Assembly: GCA_016721245.1 (NCBI GenBank)
Contig: JADKIQ010000003.1
Location: 1-64,000, forward strand
Direction: 5' to 3'
DNA from: Sphingobacteriales bacterium
GTDB lineage: Bacteria; Bacteroidota; Bacteroidia; Chitinophagales; JADIYW01
Length of the DNA: 64,000 bases
Below the pieces are notes generated by a model, which saw nothing but the letters and a program-made list of their open reading frames with translations, had not been told where the DNA came from and did not search any database. Position numbers and translations under genes: made by a program. Positions 54,498 to 62,423 of this stretch are shown piece by piece. Each line of letters begins with the position of its first letter. The stretch's first letter is position 1.

Positions 54498-54962
54498 TTA
54501 TGGTTTTTTGTGCTCGCAATTGTCTTTATTACAATTGCCATATAACGTCAGAGAGTGGTTTTTTATTGTCTGGTGAAACAACTCACCGGCACTGGTTTTT
54601 ACCTGCTGCAAACGCGGATCACAAAATTCAAACACCTTTCCGCAATCAATACAGATTAAATGGTCGTGATTTCTGTTGCCATATGATTTTTCGTACATGG
54701 CATGGTTTTGTCCGAACTGATGTTTGGTCACCAGTTCACATTGTACCAGTACATCCAAGGTGTTATAAACCGTGGCGCGGCTCACATTGTAATAATTATT
54801 TTTCATCTGCAGGTACAACTCTTCTGCATCAAAGTGATCTTCGCGGTTGTATATTTCTTCCAGAATAGAAAAACGCTCAGGTGTTTTACGCTGTTTGTTG
54901 TTTTCTAAATAGGTAGAAAAAATATGTTTAACCTCGCTGAAAAGTTTATTGTCTAATGCCAT
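54498..54962 (-). CDS. fur: Fur-family transcriptional regulator
   Basis: 154 residues. Winged helix (RKTPERFSILEEIYNREDHF; SRATVYNTLDVLVQCELV), metal/regulatory region YGNRNHDHLICIDCGKVFEF with the His-rich loop and C-x2-C, and a second Cys pair near the end (GNCNKDNCEHKKP). Both zinc sites look complete. Iron- or related-metal-responsive repressor. Upstream of the GH20-like gene by 10 bases on the same strand, so possibly co-transcribed. Confidence 0.95.
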   Translation of the reverse strand: MALDNKLFSEVKHIFSTYLENNKQRKTPERFSILEEIYNREDHFDAEELYLQMKNNYYNVSRATVYNTLDVLVQCELVTKHQFGQNHAMYEKSYGNRNHDHLICIDCGKVFEFCDPRLQQVKTSAGELFHQTIKNHSLTLYGNCNKDNCEHKKP

Positions 54963-55048
54963 CCTTGCAAATTTATGAAATGTTCTTGCTTATTCAGTAT
55001 AATTAGTGTAAATAAAAACATTAGACCATAACTAATTATAACAATCAA

Positions 55049-57277
55049 TCAAATCTCTTCCCTAATAACCGAATCAATACCCGGAATCGATTTTAATTTG
55101 GTAATCAGTTTGTTTACCTGATCGTTGTCTTTTACAAACACTTTTATCACGCCTTCAAAAATTCCTTCATTTGTTTCTATGGAAATCGATTGCATATTCA
55201 GCTTCATCTCTCCGGAAATAATAGTAGTAAGTTTGTTAATAACGCCAATGTCATCTAAGCCGGTAAGTTTTACGGTAGTCAGGAATGCAGGGGTGGTTTT
55301 TGCCGTCCAGCGTGTTTTGATGATTCGATAGCCGTATTTTGAAGCGAGATTAATGACATTAGGGCAGCCCGTTCGGTGAATTTTTATGACGCCATTGATA
55401 GAAATAAAACCAATCACATCATCGCCGGGAATGGCATTACAGCATTTTGCAAATTCATACGGAAATTTAGATGATTCATCAAAAATAACCAGCTCGGCAT
55501 TTTTAGGAATATCATCGTTGTTCCCTTCCGTATTATAATAAACTTCCTCGTCTTTTGGTTTGCCAATTTTTTCTGCCTTAATGATTTCTAAGTTGCCGCC
55601 AACATTCTTCAGTTGCTTTAAATCAGATAAATTAATGGTGCCTTTTGCAATTCCATATAACAAATCCATCGGACTTGGCATCTTGAAAAACGATGCAAGC
55701 AAGGTGATGTTTTCATTGTTGTAATTTGCTTTAAGCTGACTTAGTTTTCTTTCCAGAATTTCTTTTCCGTCATCTGCAATTTTTCGTTTCTCTTCACGCA
55801 GTGAATTTTTGATTTTCGATTTTGCGCGCGAAGTAGTCACAATGTTTAGCCAGTCTTCGCTGGGTCTTTGTTTACGAGAGGTAATGATTTCTACCTGATC
55901 GCCGTTCTTTAATTCGTGACTGATGGGAACCAGTTTGTTATTCACTTTTGCACCAATGCAATTATCACCCACATTCGTGTGAATCGTGTATGCAAAGTCT
56001 AGAGCGGTAGCACTCGCAGGTAAAATTTTCAGTTCACCTTTTGGCGTAAAAATGTAAATCTCTTTTTGATAGAGCTGTAATTTAAAATCGTTAATAAACT
56101 CGATTGGATTGACATCCGGGTTTTTTAAAAACTCGCGTACCTGCATCAGCCAGCTTTCAATGGCTTCTTCCGCAGAGTTGGCTGCTTTGAATTTATTTTC
56201 CTTGTATTTATAATGTGCCGCTAACCCTTTCTCCGCCACTTCATCCATGCGTTGCGAGCGAATCTGCACTTCCACCCATTGTCCGCCAGGCCCCATTACC
56301 GTTGTATGCAACGATTCGTAACCATTTCCCTTTGGATGCGAAATCCAGTCGCGCATACGGTTTGGTTGCGGAGAGTATTTATCGGTAACAATAGAATACG
56401 CTCGCCAGCAATCCGCTTTCTCATTTTCAGGAATCGAATCCAGAATAACACGGATGGCAAACTTGTCATACACATCATTAAAATCCACTTCTTTCTTGCG
56501 CATCTTGTTCCAGATAGAAGAAATAGATTTTGGCCTACCGAAAACATTTGCTTTTAATCCTGATTTATCCATTTCTTCCTGCAGAGGACGAACGAAATCG
56601 TTGATGTATTTTGCTCTGTCTTTTTTGGTAGATTCTAAGGCTTTGGCAATTTCTTTGTACTTCTCCGTCTCGGTATATTTCATCGCCAGATCTTCCAGCT
56701 CTCCTTTGATGGAGTACAATCCTAAACGATGGGCGAGTGGTGCATATAAATAAATGGTTTCTGATGCAATCTTTAGCTGGTTCTTTCTGCTTTGTCCGTC
56801 CAGCGTACGCATGTTGTGCAAGCGGTCGGCAATTTTTATCAGAATAACGCGAATATCATCACTTAAGGTCAGCAGGATTTTACGGTAATTCTCCGCCTGA
56901 ATCGATTCCGTCTGATGCGATATTTTGCTGATTTTTGTAAGCCCGTCAATAATTTTTGCTGCCGTATTTCCGAATTCTTTTTTTACATCTTCCAGCGTCA
57001 TTTCGGTATCTTCTACCGTATCGTGCAGTAATGCACAAATAACGGAAGTAGTACCCAATCCCATATCGCCGGCAACAATTTTGGCAACGGCCAGCGGATG
57101 GTGGATGTAGGGTTCACCGCTTTTGCGTCGCATGTGCTTGTGAGCATCCACCGCTAATTCAAAAGCATGACGAATACGTTTATCGTCTCCTTTTTTCATG
57201 CGTGGCGTTGCCAGTCGCAGCAATTGGCGGTAATCTTTCAGGATGGCAAGCTTCTCGGCTTCTACATTTACTTCCAT
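55049..57277 (-). CDS. relA/spoT: Bifunctional (p)ppGpp synthetase/hydrolase
   Basis: 742 residues. N-terminal HD hydrolase (HALLHDTVEDTEM-like ICALLHDTVEDTEMTLEDV; RLHNMRTLDGQ), synthetase domain (YDKFAIRVILDS, YESLHTTVMGPGGQWVEVQI), TGS domain (IYIFTPKGELKILPASATAL) and a C-terminal ACT domain (VTVKLTGLDDIGVI-like). The HDxxED motif suggests an active hydrolase; the EVQIRS synthetase site is present. Makes and degrades the alarmone of the stringent response. Single full-length frame. Confidence 0.96.
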   Translation of the reverse strand: MEVNVEAEKLAILKDYRQLLRLATPRMKKGDDKRIRHAFELAVDAHKHMRRKSGEPYIHHPLAVAKIVAGDMGLGTTSVICALLHDTVEDTEMTLEDVKKEFGNTAAKIIDGLTKISKISHQTESIQAENYRKILLTLSDDIRVILIKIADRLHNMRTLDGQSRKNQLKIASETIYLYAPLAHRLGLYSIKGELEDLAMKYTETEKYKEIAKALESTKKDRAKYINDFVRPLQEEMDKSGLKANVFGRPKSISSIWNKMRKKEVDFNDVYDKFAIRVILDSIPENEKADCWRAYSIVTDKYSPQPNRMRDWISHPKGNGYESLHTTVMGPGGQWVEVQIRSQRMDEVAEKGLAAHYKYKENKFKAANSAEEAIESWLMQVREFLKNPDVNPIEFINDFKLQLYQKEIYIFTPKGELKILPASATALDFAYTIHTNVGDNCIGAKVNNKLVPISHELKNGDQVEIITSRKQRPSEDWLNIVTTSRAKSKIKNSLREEKRKIADDGKEILERKLSQLKANYNNENITLLASFFKMPSPMDLLYGIAKGTINLSDLKQLKNVGGNLEIIKAEKIGKPKDEEVYYNTEGNNDDIPKNAELVIFDESSKFPYEFAKCCNAIPGDDVIGFISINGVIKIHRTGCPNVINLASKYGYRIIKTRWTAKTTPAFLTTVKLTGLDDIGVINKLTTIISGEMKLNMQSISIETNEGIFEGVIKVFVKDNDQVNKLITKLKSIPGIDSVIREEI

Positions 57278-57311
57278 GGATGTACAATATACAATACTAC
57301 CCGCTAAAAAT

Positions 57312-57343
57312 AAAAAAGTTCAGGCATTTAACCTGAACTTTTA
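57312..57343. terminator. Terminator between relA/spoT and the OmpH-like gene
   Basis: Stem AAAAGTTCAGG / CCTGAACTTTT with a short A/T loop and A/T runs on both sides; ends transcription of the OmpH-like gene before relA/spoT. Confidence 0.75.
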
Positions 57344-57365
57344 TAAATTGAATTGTATGGTTTAA

Positions 57366-57965
57366 TTATTTCTTTGTGGAAGCATATTCATCATTCATAC
57401 CTTTCAGCACTTCCAGTGTGATGTCATTTGCAGGATTTACGTACAAAAGATTGATGGTTTCTTTGGAATAAGGCAAGATGTAAGTATATCTTCCGTCTGC
57501 ATTATATTTTTTCAAATACTCAATCATTTTTTCCTGTAAGGCAATATTGAAGTTTTGCGTTTCTGTCATAAATTGCTCTTCCATCGTTTGTTTGCGCTCT
57601 TCAATCTGTTGTTGTTCCATTTGCAGTTTTTGCTGTGCTGCCATGCCTTCTTCTTCAGTCATGGTTTGCGCTTTTTGCTGCAAGGTGGCAATTTTTGACT
57701 GAAATGCGCTCAGACTTCTGCCTAATTCTGCTTCCATTGCTTTCTGTTTTGCTTCTAAAGCAGCTTTCTTGGTCTTGAAAAAGTCATAATTTGTTTGGAA
57801 AGAATCAATATCCACATAAGCAATTTGTGGAACTGCTACGGATTTTCCGTTGGCTTGTATGATTTGCTGCGCTCCTGTATTGTTTTTAGAGCTGAAATGC
57901 AGGTAGAATAAAACACCTACCAAAACGAATAAAACCGCATTTAATGCTAAGGATAAATTTTTCAT
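57366..57965 (-). CDS. OmpH/Skp-family periplasmic chaperone-like protein
   Basis: 199 residues from ATG 57965 (MKNLSLALNAVLFVLVGVLF), chosen over 57995 since the signal anchor starts here. The membrane segment is followed by a short Gln-rich linker, then IAYVDIDSFQTNYDFFKTKK (OmpH lead), a long coiled coil (KAALEAKQKAMEAELGRSLS; MTEEEGMAAQQKLQMEQQQ) and the C-terminal ADGRYTYILPYSKETINLLY, typical of OmpH of Bacteroidota. Chaperone for outer-membrane proteins; the anchor keeps it at the membrane. Confidence 0.87.
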   Translation of the reverse strand: MKNLSLALNAVLFVLVGVLFYLHFSSKNNTGAQQIIQANGKSVAVPQIAYVDIDSFQTNYDFFKTKKAALEAKQKAMEAELGRSLSAFQSKIATLQQKAQTMTEEEGMAAQQKLQMEQQQIEERKQTMEEQFMTETQNFNIALQEKMIEYLKKYNADGRYTYILPYSKETINLLYVNPANDITLEVLKGMNDEYASTKK

Positions 57966-58085
57966 CTGGCAAAGATAATTGATTTTTTGGTTCAATAATT
58001 ATATCAAACCGTCAATATGCATTAAAATTAACACCACTTTCCTCCTGAATTTTTCCGTCAGATTTTCAAAATTCCAAAATATCCT

Positions 58086-58093
58086 TATCTTTG
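58086..58093 (+). promoter_or_regulatory. -7 box (TATCTTTG) of tRNA-Leu
   Basis: TATCTTTGCA, 33 bases before the tRNA, same form as in front of rpsT and slyD. Confidence 0.55.
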
Positions 58094-58126
58094 CAACCCA
58101 TTCTGAAAAGCGGAATCGGGAATTTT

Positions 58127-58206
58127 GCGGGTGTGGCGAAATTGGTAGACGCACTAGACTTAGGATCTAGCGGGTAACCATGGGGGTTCGAGTCCCTCCA
58201 CCCGCA
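58127..58206 (+). tRNA. tRNA-Leu (UAG anticodon)
   Basis: 80 bases folding as a class II tRNA: acceptor GCGGGTG / CACCCGC with A discriminator, D arm GCGAAATTGGTAGACGC, anticodon arm CTAGACTTAGGATCTAG (anticodon TAG, reads CUA), variable arm CGGGTAACCAT, T arm GGGGG-TTCGAGT-CCCTC. No CCA is encoded; it must be added. Confidence 0.93.
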
Positions 58207-58290
58207 CAAGTTTGAATGTTGAATGTTGAATTATGAATGTTAAATTTTAATTGACATTTGGGTTTTTCATTCAACATTTATCTTTTATCA
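58207..58290. repeat. Heptamer repeat region between tRNA-Leu and tig
   Basis: Units TTGAATG-TTGAATG-TTGAATT-ATGAATG-TTAAATT at 58211-58245 (7-base period), followed on the opposite strand sense by TCATTCAACATTTA. Same class as the arrays in sucB and at murG, different unit. Confidence 0.6.
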
Positions 58291-58305
58291 TTAAATACTA
58301 CAAAA

Positions 58306-59400
58306 GTGAACATCACCAGAAACAACATCGACGATTTAAATGCGATCATCAGCATTGAATTAAAAAAAGAAGATTATTTACCGAAGGTAGAAAAGGCGTT
58401 AAATACAGCAAAAAATAACGCGGTTATTAAAGGTTTCCGTAAAGGACATGTACCTGCCGGCGTAATCAAAAAGATGTATGGTAACTCTATTTTACTGGAT
58501 GAATTGAATAAATCGGTTTCTGAGGCGCTCAATAAACATATAGAAGAAGCAAAGCTGAATATGCTGGGCCGCCCATTGCCAAAACCAAACGAAAGTGCGC
58601 AGATAGATATCAACAATCCGGCGGATTTTACGTTTGAATACGAAGTAGGCTTGGCACCGGAAGTAAAAGTGACGGCTGTTGACAAGAAAACAAAAGTTGC
58701 TAAAAATGTTATTACTATAGATGATAAAACATTAGACGAAGAGTTGGAAAAACTGGCTCAGCGCTACGGAAACGTAACCAATCCGGAAGAAGTGAAAGAA
58801 GGAAAAGAGTCTGTGATTGAGAAAGCGGAGTTAAATCAGGAGTTATTTGACAAAGTATATGGTCCGGGTATCGTTACTACTATAGAAGAGTTCAGAGAAA
58901 AAGTGCGCAAGGAATTACAGGATTTTGCGGATAAGTCTGCTGCAAATAAATTCAAAGACGATATTTATCTGACCTTGATGGAAAAAACAGACGTGAAATT
59001 CCCGGATACATTCCTGAAAAAATTTATCAAGGCAAGCAACGAGAATCCAATAGACGAAGAACAAATCGAAAAAGAATATCCTCAGTTTGAAAAAGGACTG
59101 AAGTGGAACCTGATTACGAGCACTATAGCAAAAGATAATGCTATAAAAGTAGAATTTGAGGATGTAAAGAATTTTTCTAAGGAACAACTGCGGGCGCAAT
59201 TTATGATGTACGGCGGTGGTATCACGGATGAAATGATTGAAACCTTCAATGACAATATGATGGCTAAGGAAGACCATGTCAAAAAGTCATACGATGGCGC
59301 TTTGGAACAAAAATTGTTTACTTTTATCGAAAGTCAAATCAATGTAGAAGAAAAATCCGCTACATTTGATGAGTTTTTTAATAAAAAAGAAGATAAGTAG
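58306..59400 (+). CDS. tig: Trigger factor lacking the PPIase domain
   Basis: 364 residues from GTG 58306 (VNITRNNIDDLNAIISIELK); no ATG fits. Ribosome-binding N-domain with the signature VIKGFRKGHVPAGVIKKMYG, then FTFEYEVGLAPEVKV. Where the ~80-residue FKBP-like domain should follow, the sequence goes straight on: YGNVTNPEEVKEGKESVIEK into AELNQELFDKVYGPGIVTTI, the start of the C-terminal chaperone arms. Usual length in this phylum is ~440-450. The frame is intact across the junction. Ribosome-associated chaperone for nascent chains; clpP and clpX follow as in most bacteria. Confidence 0.9.
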   Translation: MNITRNNIDDLNAIISIELKKEDYLPKVEKALNTAKNNAVIKGFRKGHVPAGVIKKMYGNSILLDELNKSVSEALNKHIEEAKLNMLGRPLPKPNESAQIDINNPADFTFEYEVGLAPEVKVTAVDKKTKVAKNVITIDDKTLDEELEKLAQRYGNVTNPEEVKEGKESVIEKAELNQELFDKVYGPGIVTTIEEFREKVRKELQDFADKSAANKFKDDIYLTLMEKTDVKFPDTFLKKFIKASNENPIDEEQIEKEYPQFEKGLKWNLITSTIAKDNAIKVEFEDVKNFSKEQLRAQFMMYGGGITDEMIETFNDNMMAKEDHVKKSYDGALEQKLFTFIESQINVEEKSATFDEFFNKKEDK

Positions 59401-59477
59401 TACGTTGTAGAGTACGTATTGCGTAATTCGGTTTTTAAAATTCAATCTCTAATTACTCAATACTAAAACTAACAACA

Positions 59478-60149
59478 ATGGACTACGGTAAAGAATTCAA
59501 AAAATATGCTACCAAGCATCACGGCTTATCCAGCATTTATCTGGAAAATTATTTAGATTCCAATATCACCAATCTTACTCCTAACATTATCGAAGAACGT
59601 CCAATGAACGTGGCTGCTATCGATGTGTTCTCCCGTTTAATGATGGACAGAATCATATTTATGGGTACCGGTATCGATGATTATGTGGCAAACGTCATCA
59701 TGGCACAATTATTATTCCTGGATTCTGCCGACAGAAACAGAGATATCCAGATTTATGTGAACAGCCCGGGCGGAAGTGTGTATGCAGGTTTAGGTATTTA
59801 TGATACGATGCAATATGTAGAGCCGAATGTGGCAACCTGTTGCGTAGGTATCGCTGCTTCCATGGCTGCGGTGTTGTTATGTGCAGGTGAAAAAGGTAAA
59901 CGCAGTGCATTGAAACACAGCCGCGTAATGATTCACCAGCCGATGGGTGGTGCGCAAGGACAAGTGTCTGAAATCGAAATTACCTACAAGGAAATCACGA
60001 AACTAAAGAAGGAATTGTACGATATTATTGCCAATCATAGTGGACAACCCTACGAAAAAGTAGAAAAAGACAGTGACCGTGACTATTGGATGACCGGCGA
60101 AGAAGCCAAAGCATACGGTATGATTGACGAGATTTTAGTTAAAAAATAA
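59478..60149 (+). CDS. clpP: ATP-dependent Clp protease proteolytic subunit
   Basis: 223 residues. Catalytic Ser in GIAASMAAVLLCAGEKGKRS, His in RVMIHQPMGGAQGQVSE and the family's N-terminal lead RPMNVAAIDVFSRLMMDRII. Slightly longer at the N-terminus (MDYGKEFKKYATKHHGLSSI) than E. coli ClpP. With ClpX it degrades tagged proteins. Upstream: trigger factor; downstream: terminator, then clpX. Confidence 0.96.
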   Translation: MDYGKEFKKYATKHHGLSSIYLENYLDSNITNLTPNIIEERPMNVAAIDVFSRLMMDRIIFMGTGIDDYVANVIMAQLLFLDSADRNRDIQIYVNSPGGSVYAGLGIYDTMQYVEPNVATCCVGIAASMAAVLLCAGEKGKRSALKHSRVMIHQPMGGAQGQVSEIEITYKEITKLKKELYDIIANHSGQPYEKVEKDSDRDYWMTGEEAKAYGMIDEILVKK

Positions 60150-60201
60150 TCAAATCCTGTACTTTTCTAAAGTTTTAAAATTTGGAAAAGTTAATAATCT
60201 T

Positions 60202-60232
60202 AAATGGTGCGTAAACTACGCACCATTTTTTT
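60202..60232 (+). terminator. Intrinsic terminator after clpP
   Basis: Perfect 12-bp stem AAATGGTGCGTA / TACGCACCATTT with a 3-base loop and T-run, 53 bases after the clpP stop. Confidence 0.85.
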
Positions 60233-60249
60233 GTAATTTTGTACCCTCT

Positions 60250-60279
60250 GTCATCCTTAGCAAAGTGAAGGATCTCGAT
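60250..60279. repeat. REP-like element, second copy
   Basis: GTCATCCTTAGCAAAGTGAA followed by GGATCTCGAT; similar to 43181-43207 at both arms (GTCATCC, GGATCT). Confidence 0.45.
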
Positions 60280-60305
60280 AAATATTTTACAGTAAAGAAA
60301 TTCAA

Positions 60306-61544
60306 ATGTCAAAAAAAAACCCAAATAAGTGTAGTTTTTGCGGAAAAGCAAAAGAAGATGTGCAAATCCTGATTGCTGGTGTAGATGGCTATATCTGTGA
60401 AAACTGCATTACACAAGCTAAACAAATAGTAGATACCGAGATTTTTCATTTGCCTGAGAAAGCAAAAGAAAAGGTGGAAATGGCAAAAAATCTCAAGCCA
60501 AAAGCAATTAAAGAATACCTGGATGAGTATGTAATCGGTCAGGATGATGCCAAAAAAGTAATTTCGGTGGCGGTGTATAATCACTATAAGCGATTAATGC
60601 AGTCTGTAGCAGATGACGAAGTGGAAATAGAAAAATCGAATATCTTAATGGTTGGTAAAACGGGAACCGGCAAAACGCTGATTGTAAAATCAATTGCCAA
60701 ATTACTGAATGTGCCCTTTGCCATAGTGGATGCTACCGTTTTCACAGAAGCCGGTTACGTAGGAGAGGATGTAGAAAGCATATTGACACGCTTGCTGCAG
60801 GTATGTGATTACGATATTGCTGCGGCTGAAAAAGGAATTGTATTTATAGACGAAATTGATAAAATTTCCCGCAAAGGCGATAATCCTTCTTTAACCAGAG
60901 ATATAAAAGAAGGCACACAACAATCTTTACTAAAATTAATTGAAGGCACAGAAGTGCTGGTGCCGCCGCAAGGAGGCAGAAAACATCCGGAGCAAAAACT
61001 TTTAAAAGTAGACACCAAAAATATCTTGTTTTTGTGTGGCGGCTCATTTGACGGAATAGACAAGCTGATTTCTAAACGCTTAAACACCTCTGTCATCGGT
61101 TTCAAGCATAGCAAAGCAGGACAGGAAATAGAAAAAGAAAATTTATTATCATACATTACCCATCAGGATGTTCGTTCTTACGGTTTAATACCTGAATTAT
61201 TGGGACGACTACCGGTCTTGGTACATCTGGAAGAACTGGATAAAGAGGCGCTGACCAATATTTTAACCAAACCAAAAAATGCCTTGTTAAAACAATACAA
61301 GAAATTATTTGCTTTAGAAGGCATAGCATTAGAATTTGCACCGGAAGCAATAGATTTTATTGTAGAAAAAGCACTGGAATATAAACTTGGTGCCCGTGGT
61401 TTGCGCTCTATCTGCGAAGCCATTATTACAGACGCTATGTACGAATTGCCTTCACAAACAGACGTGAAAGAATACATTATTACAGAAGCATACGCAAAAC
61501 AAAAACTCAATAAATCGAGATTGTCTAAGCTGAAAGTGGCGTAA
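60306..61544 (+). CDS. clpX: ATP-dependent protease ATPase subunit ClpX
   Basis: 412 residues. N-terminal zinc-binding domain (CSFCGKAKEDVQILIAGVDG; ICENCI), then AAA+ with Walker A VGKTGTGKTLIVKSIA, Walker B GIVFIDEIDKISRK, pore and sensor regions, and the C-terminal YKLGARGLRSICEAIITDAM. Unfolds and feeds substrates to ClpP. Independent of clpP because of the terminator between them. Confidence 0.97.
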   Translation: MSKKNPNKCSFCGKAKEDVQILIAGVDGYICENCITQAKQIVDTEIFHLPEKAKEKVEMAKNLKPKAIKEYLDEYVIGQDDAKKVISVAVYNHYKRLMQSVADDEVEIEKSNILMVGKTGTGKTLIVKSIAKLLNVPFAIVDATVFTEAGYVGEDVESILTRLLQVCDYDIAAAEKGIVFIDEIDKISRKGDNPSLTRDIKEGTQQSLLKLIEGTEVLVPPQGGRKHPEQKLLKVDTKNILFLCGGSFDGIDKLISKRLNTSVIGFKHSKAGQEIEKENLLSYITHQDVRSYGLIPELLGRLPVLVHLEELDKEALTNILTKPKNALLKQYKKLFALEGIALEFAPEAIDFIVEKALEYKLGARGLRSICEAIITDAMYELPSQTDVKEYIITEAYAKQKLNKSRLSKLKVA

Positions 61545-61613
61545 TTAAGTTTGTTTATGAGTTTATCAAGATTTTTGATAAAACTTTAATCACTCTATTT
61601 TGTTAAATTTGCA

Positions 61614-61621
61614 GATATTAA
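61614..61621 (+). promoter_or_regulatory. -7 box (TAAATTTG) before sodB
   Basis: TAAATTTGC fits TAnnTTTG, 27 bases before the ATG. The -33 element is not clear at the ideal spacing. Confidence 0.4.
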
Positions 61622-61648
61622 TTCATTAACTCATAAATTAAAATAAAA

Positions 61649-62257
61649 ATGGCATTCGAATTACCAAATCTTCCATATGCACATGATGCACTGGAACCAC
61701 ACATCGACACATTAACCATGCAAATTCACCATGGTAAACACCACAACGCATACGTAACCAATTTAAACGCAGCGGTTGCAGGCACCGAAAATGAAGGAAA
61801 ATCGCTGGAAGAATTAATGGCAAACATTTCTAAACTTTCTCCGGCTATCCGTAACAATGGCGGTGGTCACTTCAACCACTCATTATTCTGGACGGTGATG
61901 AGCCCGAACGGTGGAGGTGAACCTACCGGCGCGATTGGCGAAGCTATTACTTCAACATTCGGTTCTTACGATAAATTCAAAGAAGAATTTACGAAAGCGG
62001 CCACTACCCGTTTTGGTTCTGGCTGGGCCTGGTTAATTGTAACAGACGGAAAACTGGCAGTAACTTCTTCTCCTAATCAGGATAATCCAACAATGGATAT
62101 TGCAGAAGTAAAAGGAACACCTGTTTTAGGATTGGATGTATGGGAGCACGCTTACTATTTACACTATCAAAACCGCAGACCGGATTACATTTCAGCATTC
62201 TACAATGTAATTAACTGGGATGAAGTAAACAGAAGATACGCAGAAGCATTGAAATAA
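61649..62257 (+). CDS. sodB: Superoxide dismutase, Fe/Mn type
   Basis: 202 residues. N-terminal AFELPNLPYAHDALEPHIDT, metal ligands His in MQIHHGKHHNAYV and GGHFNHSLFWTVM, Asp-x-Trp-Glu-His in GLDVWEHAYYLHYQNRRPDY. All four ligands are present. Cytoplasmic protection against superoxide. The metal (Fe or Mn) cannot be told from sequence alone with certainty; GGHFNHSLFW is seen in both types. Confidence 0.95.
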   Translation: MAFELPNLPYAHDALEPHIDTLTMQIHHGKHHNAYVTNLNAAVAGTENEGKSLEELMANISKLSPAIRNNGGGHFNHSLFWTVMSPNGGGEPTGAIGEAITSTFGSYDKFKEEFTKAATTRFGSGWAWLIVTDGKLAVTSSPNQDNPTMDIAEVKGTPVLGLDVWEHAYYLHYQNRRPDYISAFYNVINWDEVNRRYAEALK

Positions 62258-62277
62258 TGTTTCATTTATCCGATAAT

Positions 62278-62308
62278 AAAAAACGTCCTCAAATTTGAGG
62301 ACGTTTTT
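62278..62308. terminator. Terminator after sodB
   Basis: Stem AAAAACGTCCTCAAA / TTTGAGGACGTTTTT, near-perfect with T-runs in both directions; separates the convergent sodB and sugar dehydrogenase genes. Confidence 0.85.
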
Positions 62309-62310
62309 GC

Positions 62311-62423
62311 ATTTTATTTTTGTCAGAACCACAGATTTTCGCTGATTTAATGATTACGCCGATTCCTGATTTTAAAATCTGAGGAATCTTCTAATCCCTT
62401 AATCATTGGTTCAGACAAAAGAA
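62311..62423. other. Intergenic region with degenerate repeats
   Basis: Contains GATTTTCGCTGATTTAATGA and AATCTTCTAATCCCTTAATC, phrases like other intergenic repeats here, and ends TTCAGACAAAAG, the phrase found right before murC and ftsQ. No gene. Confidence 0.4.
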
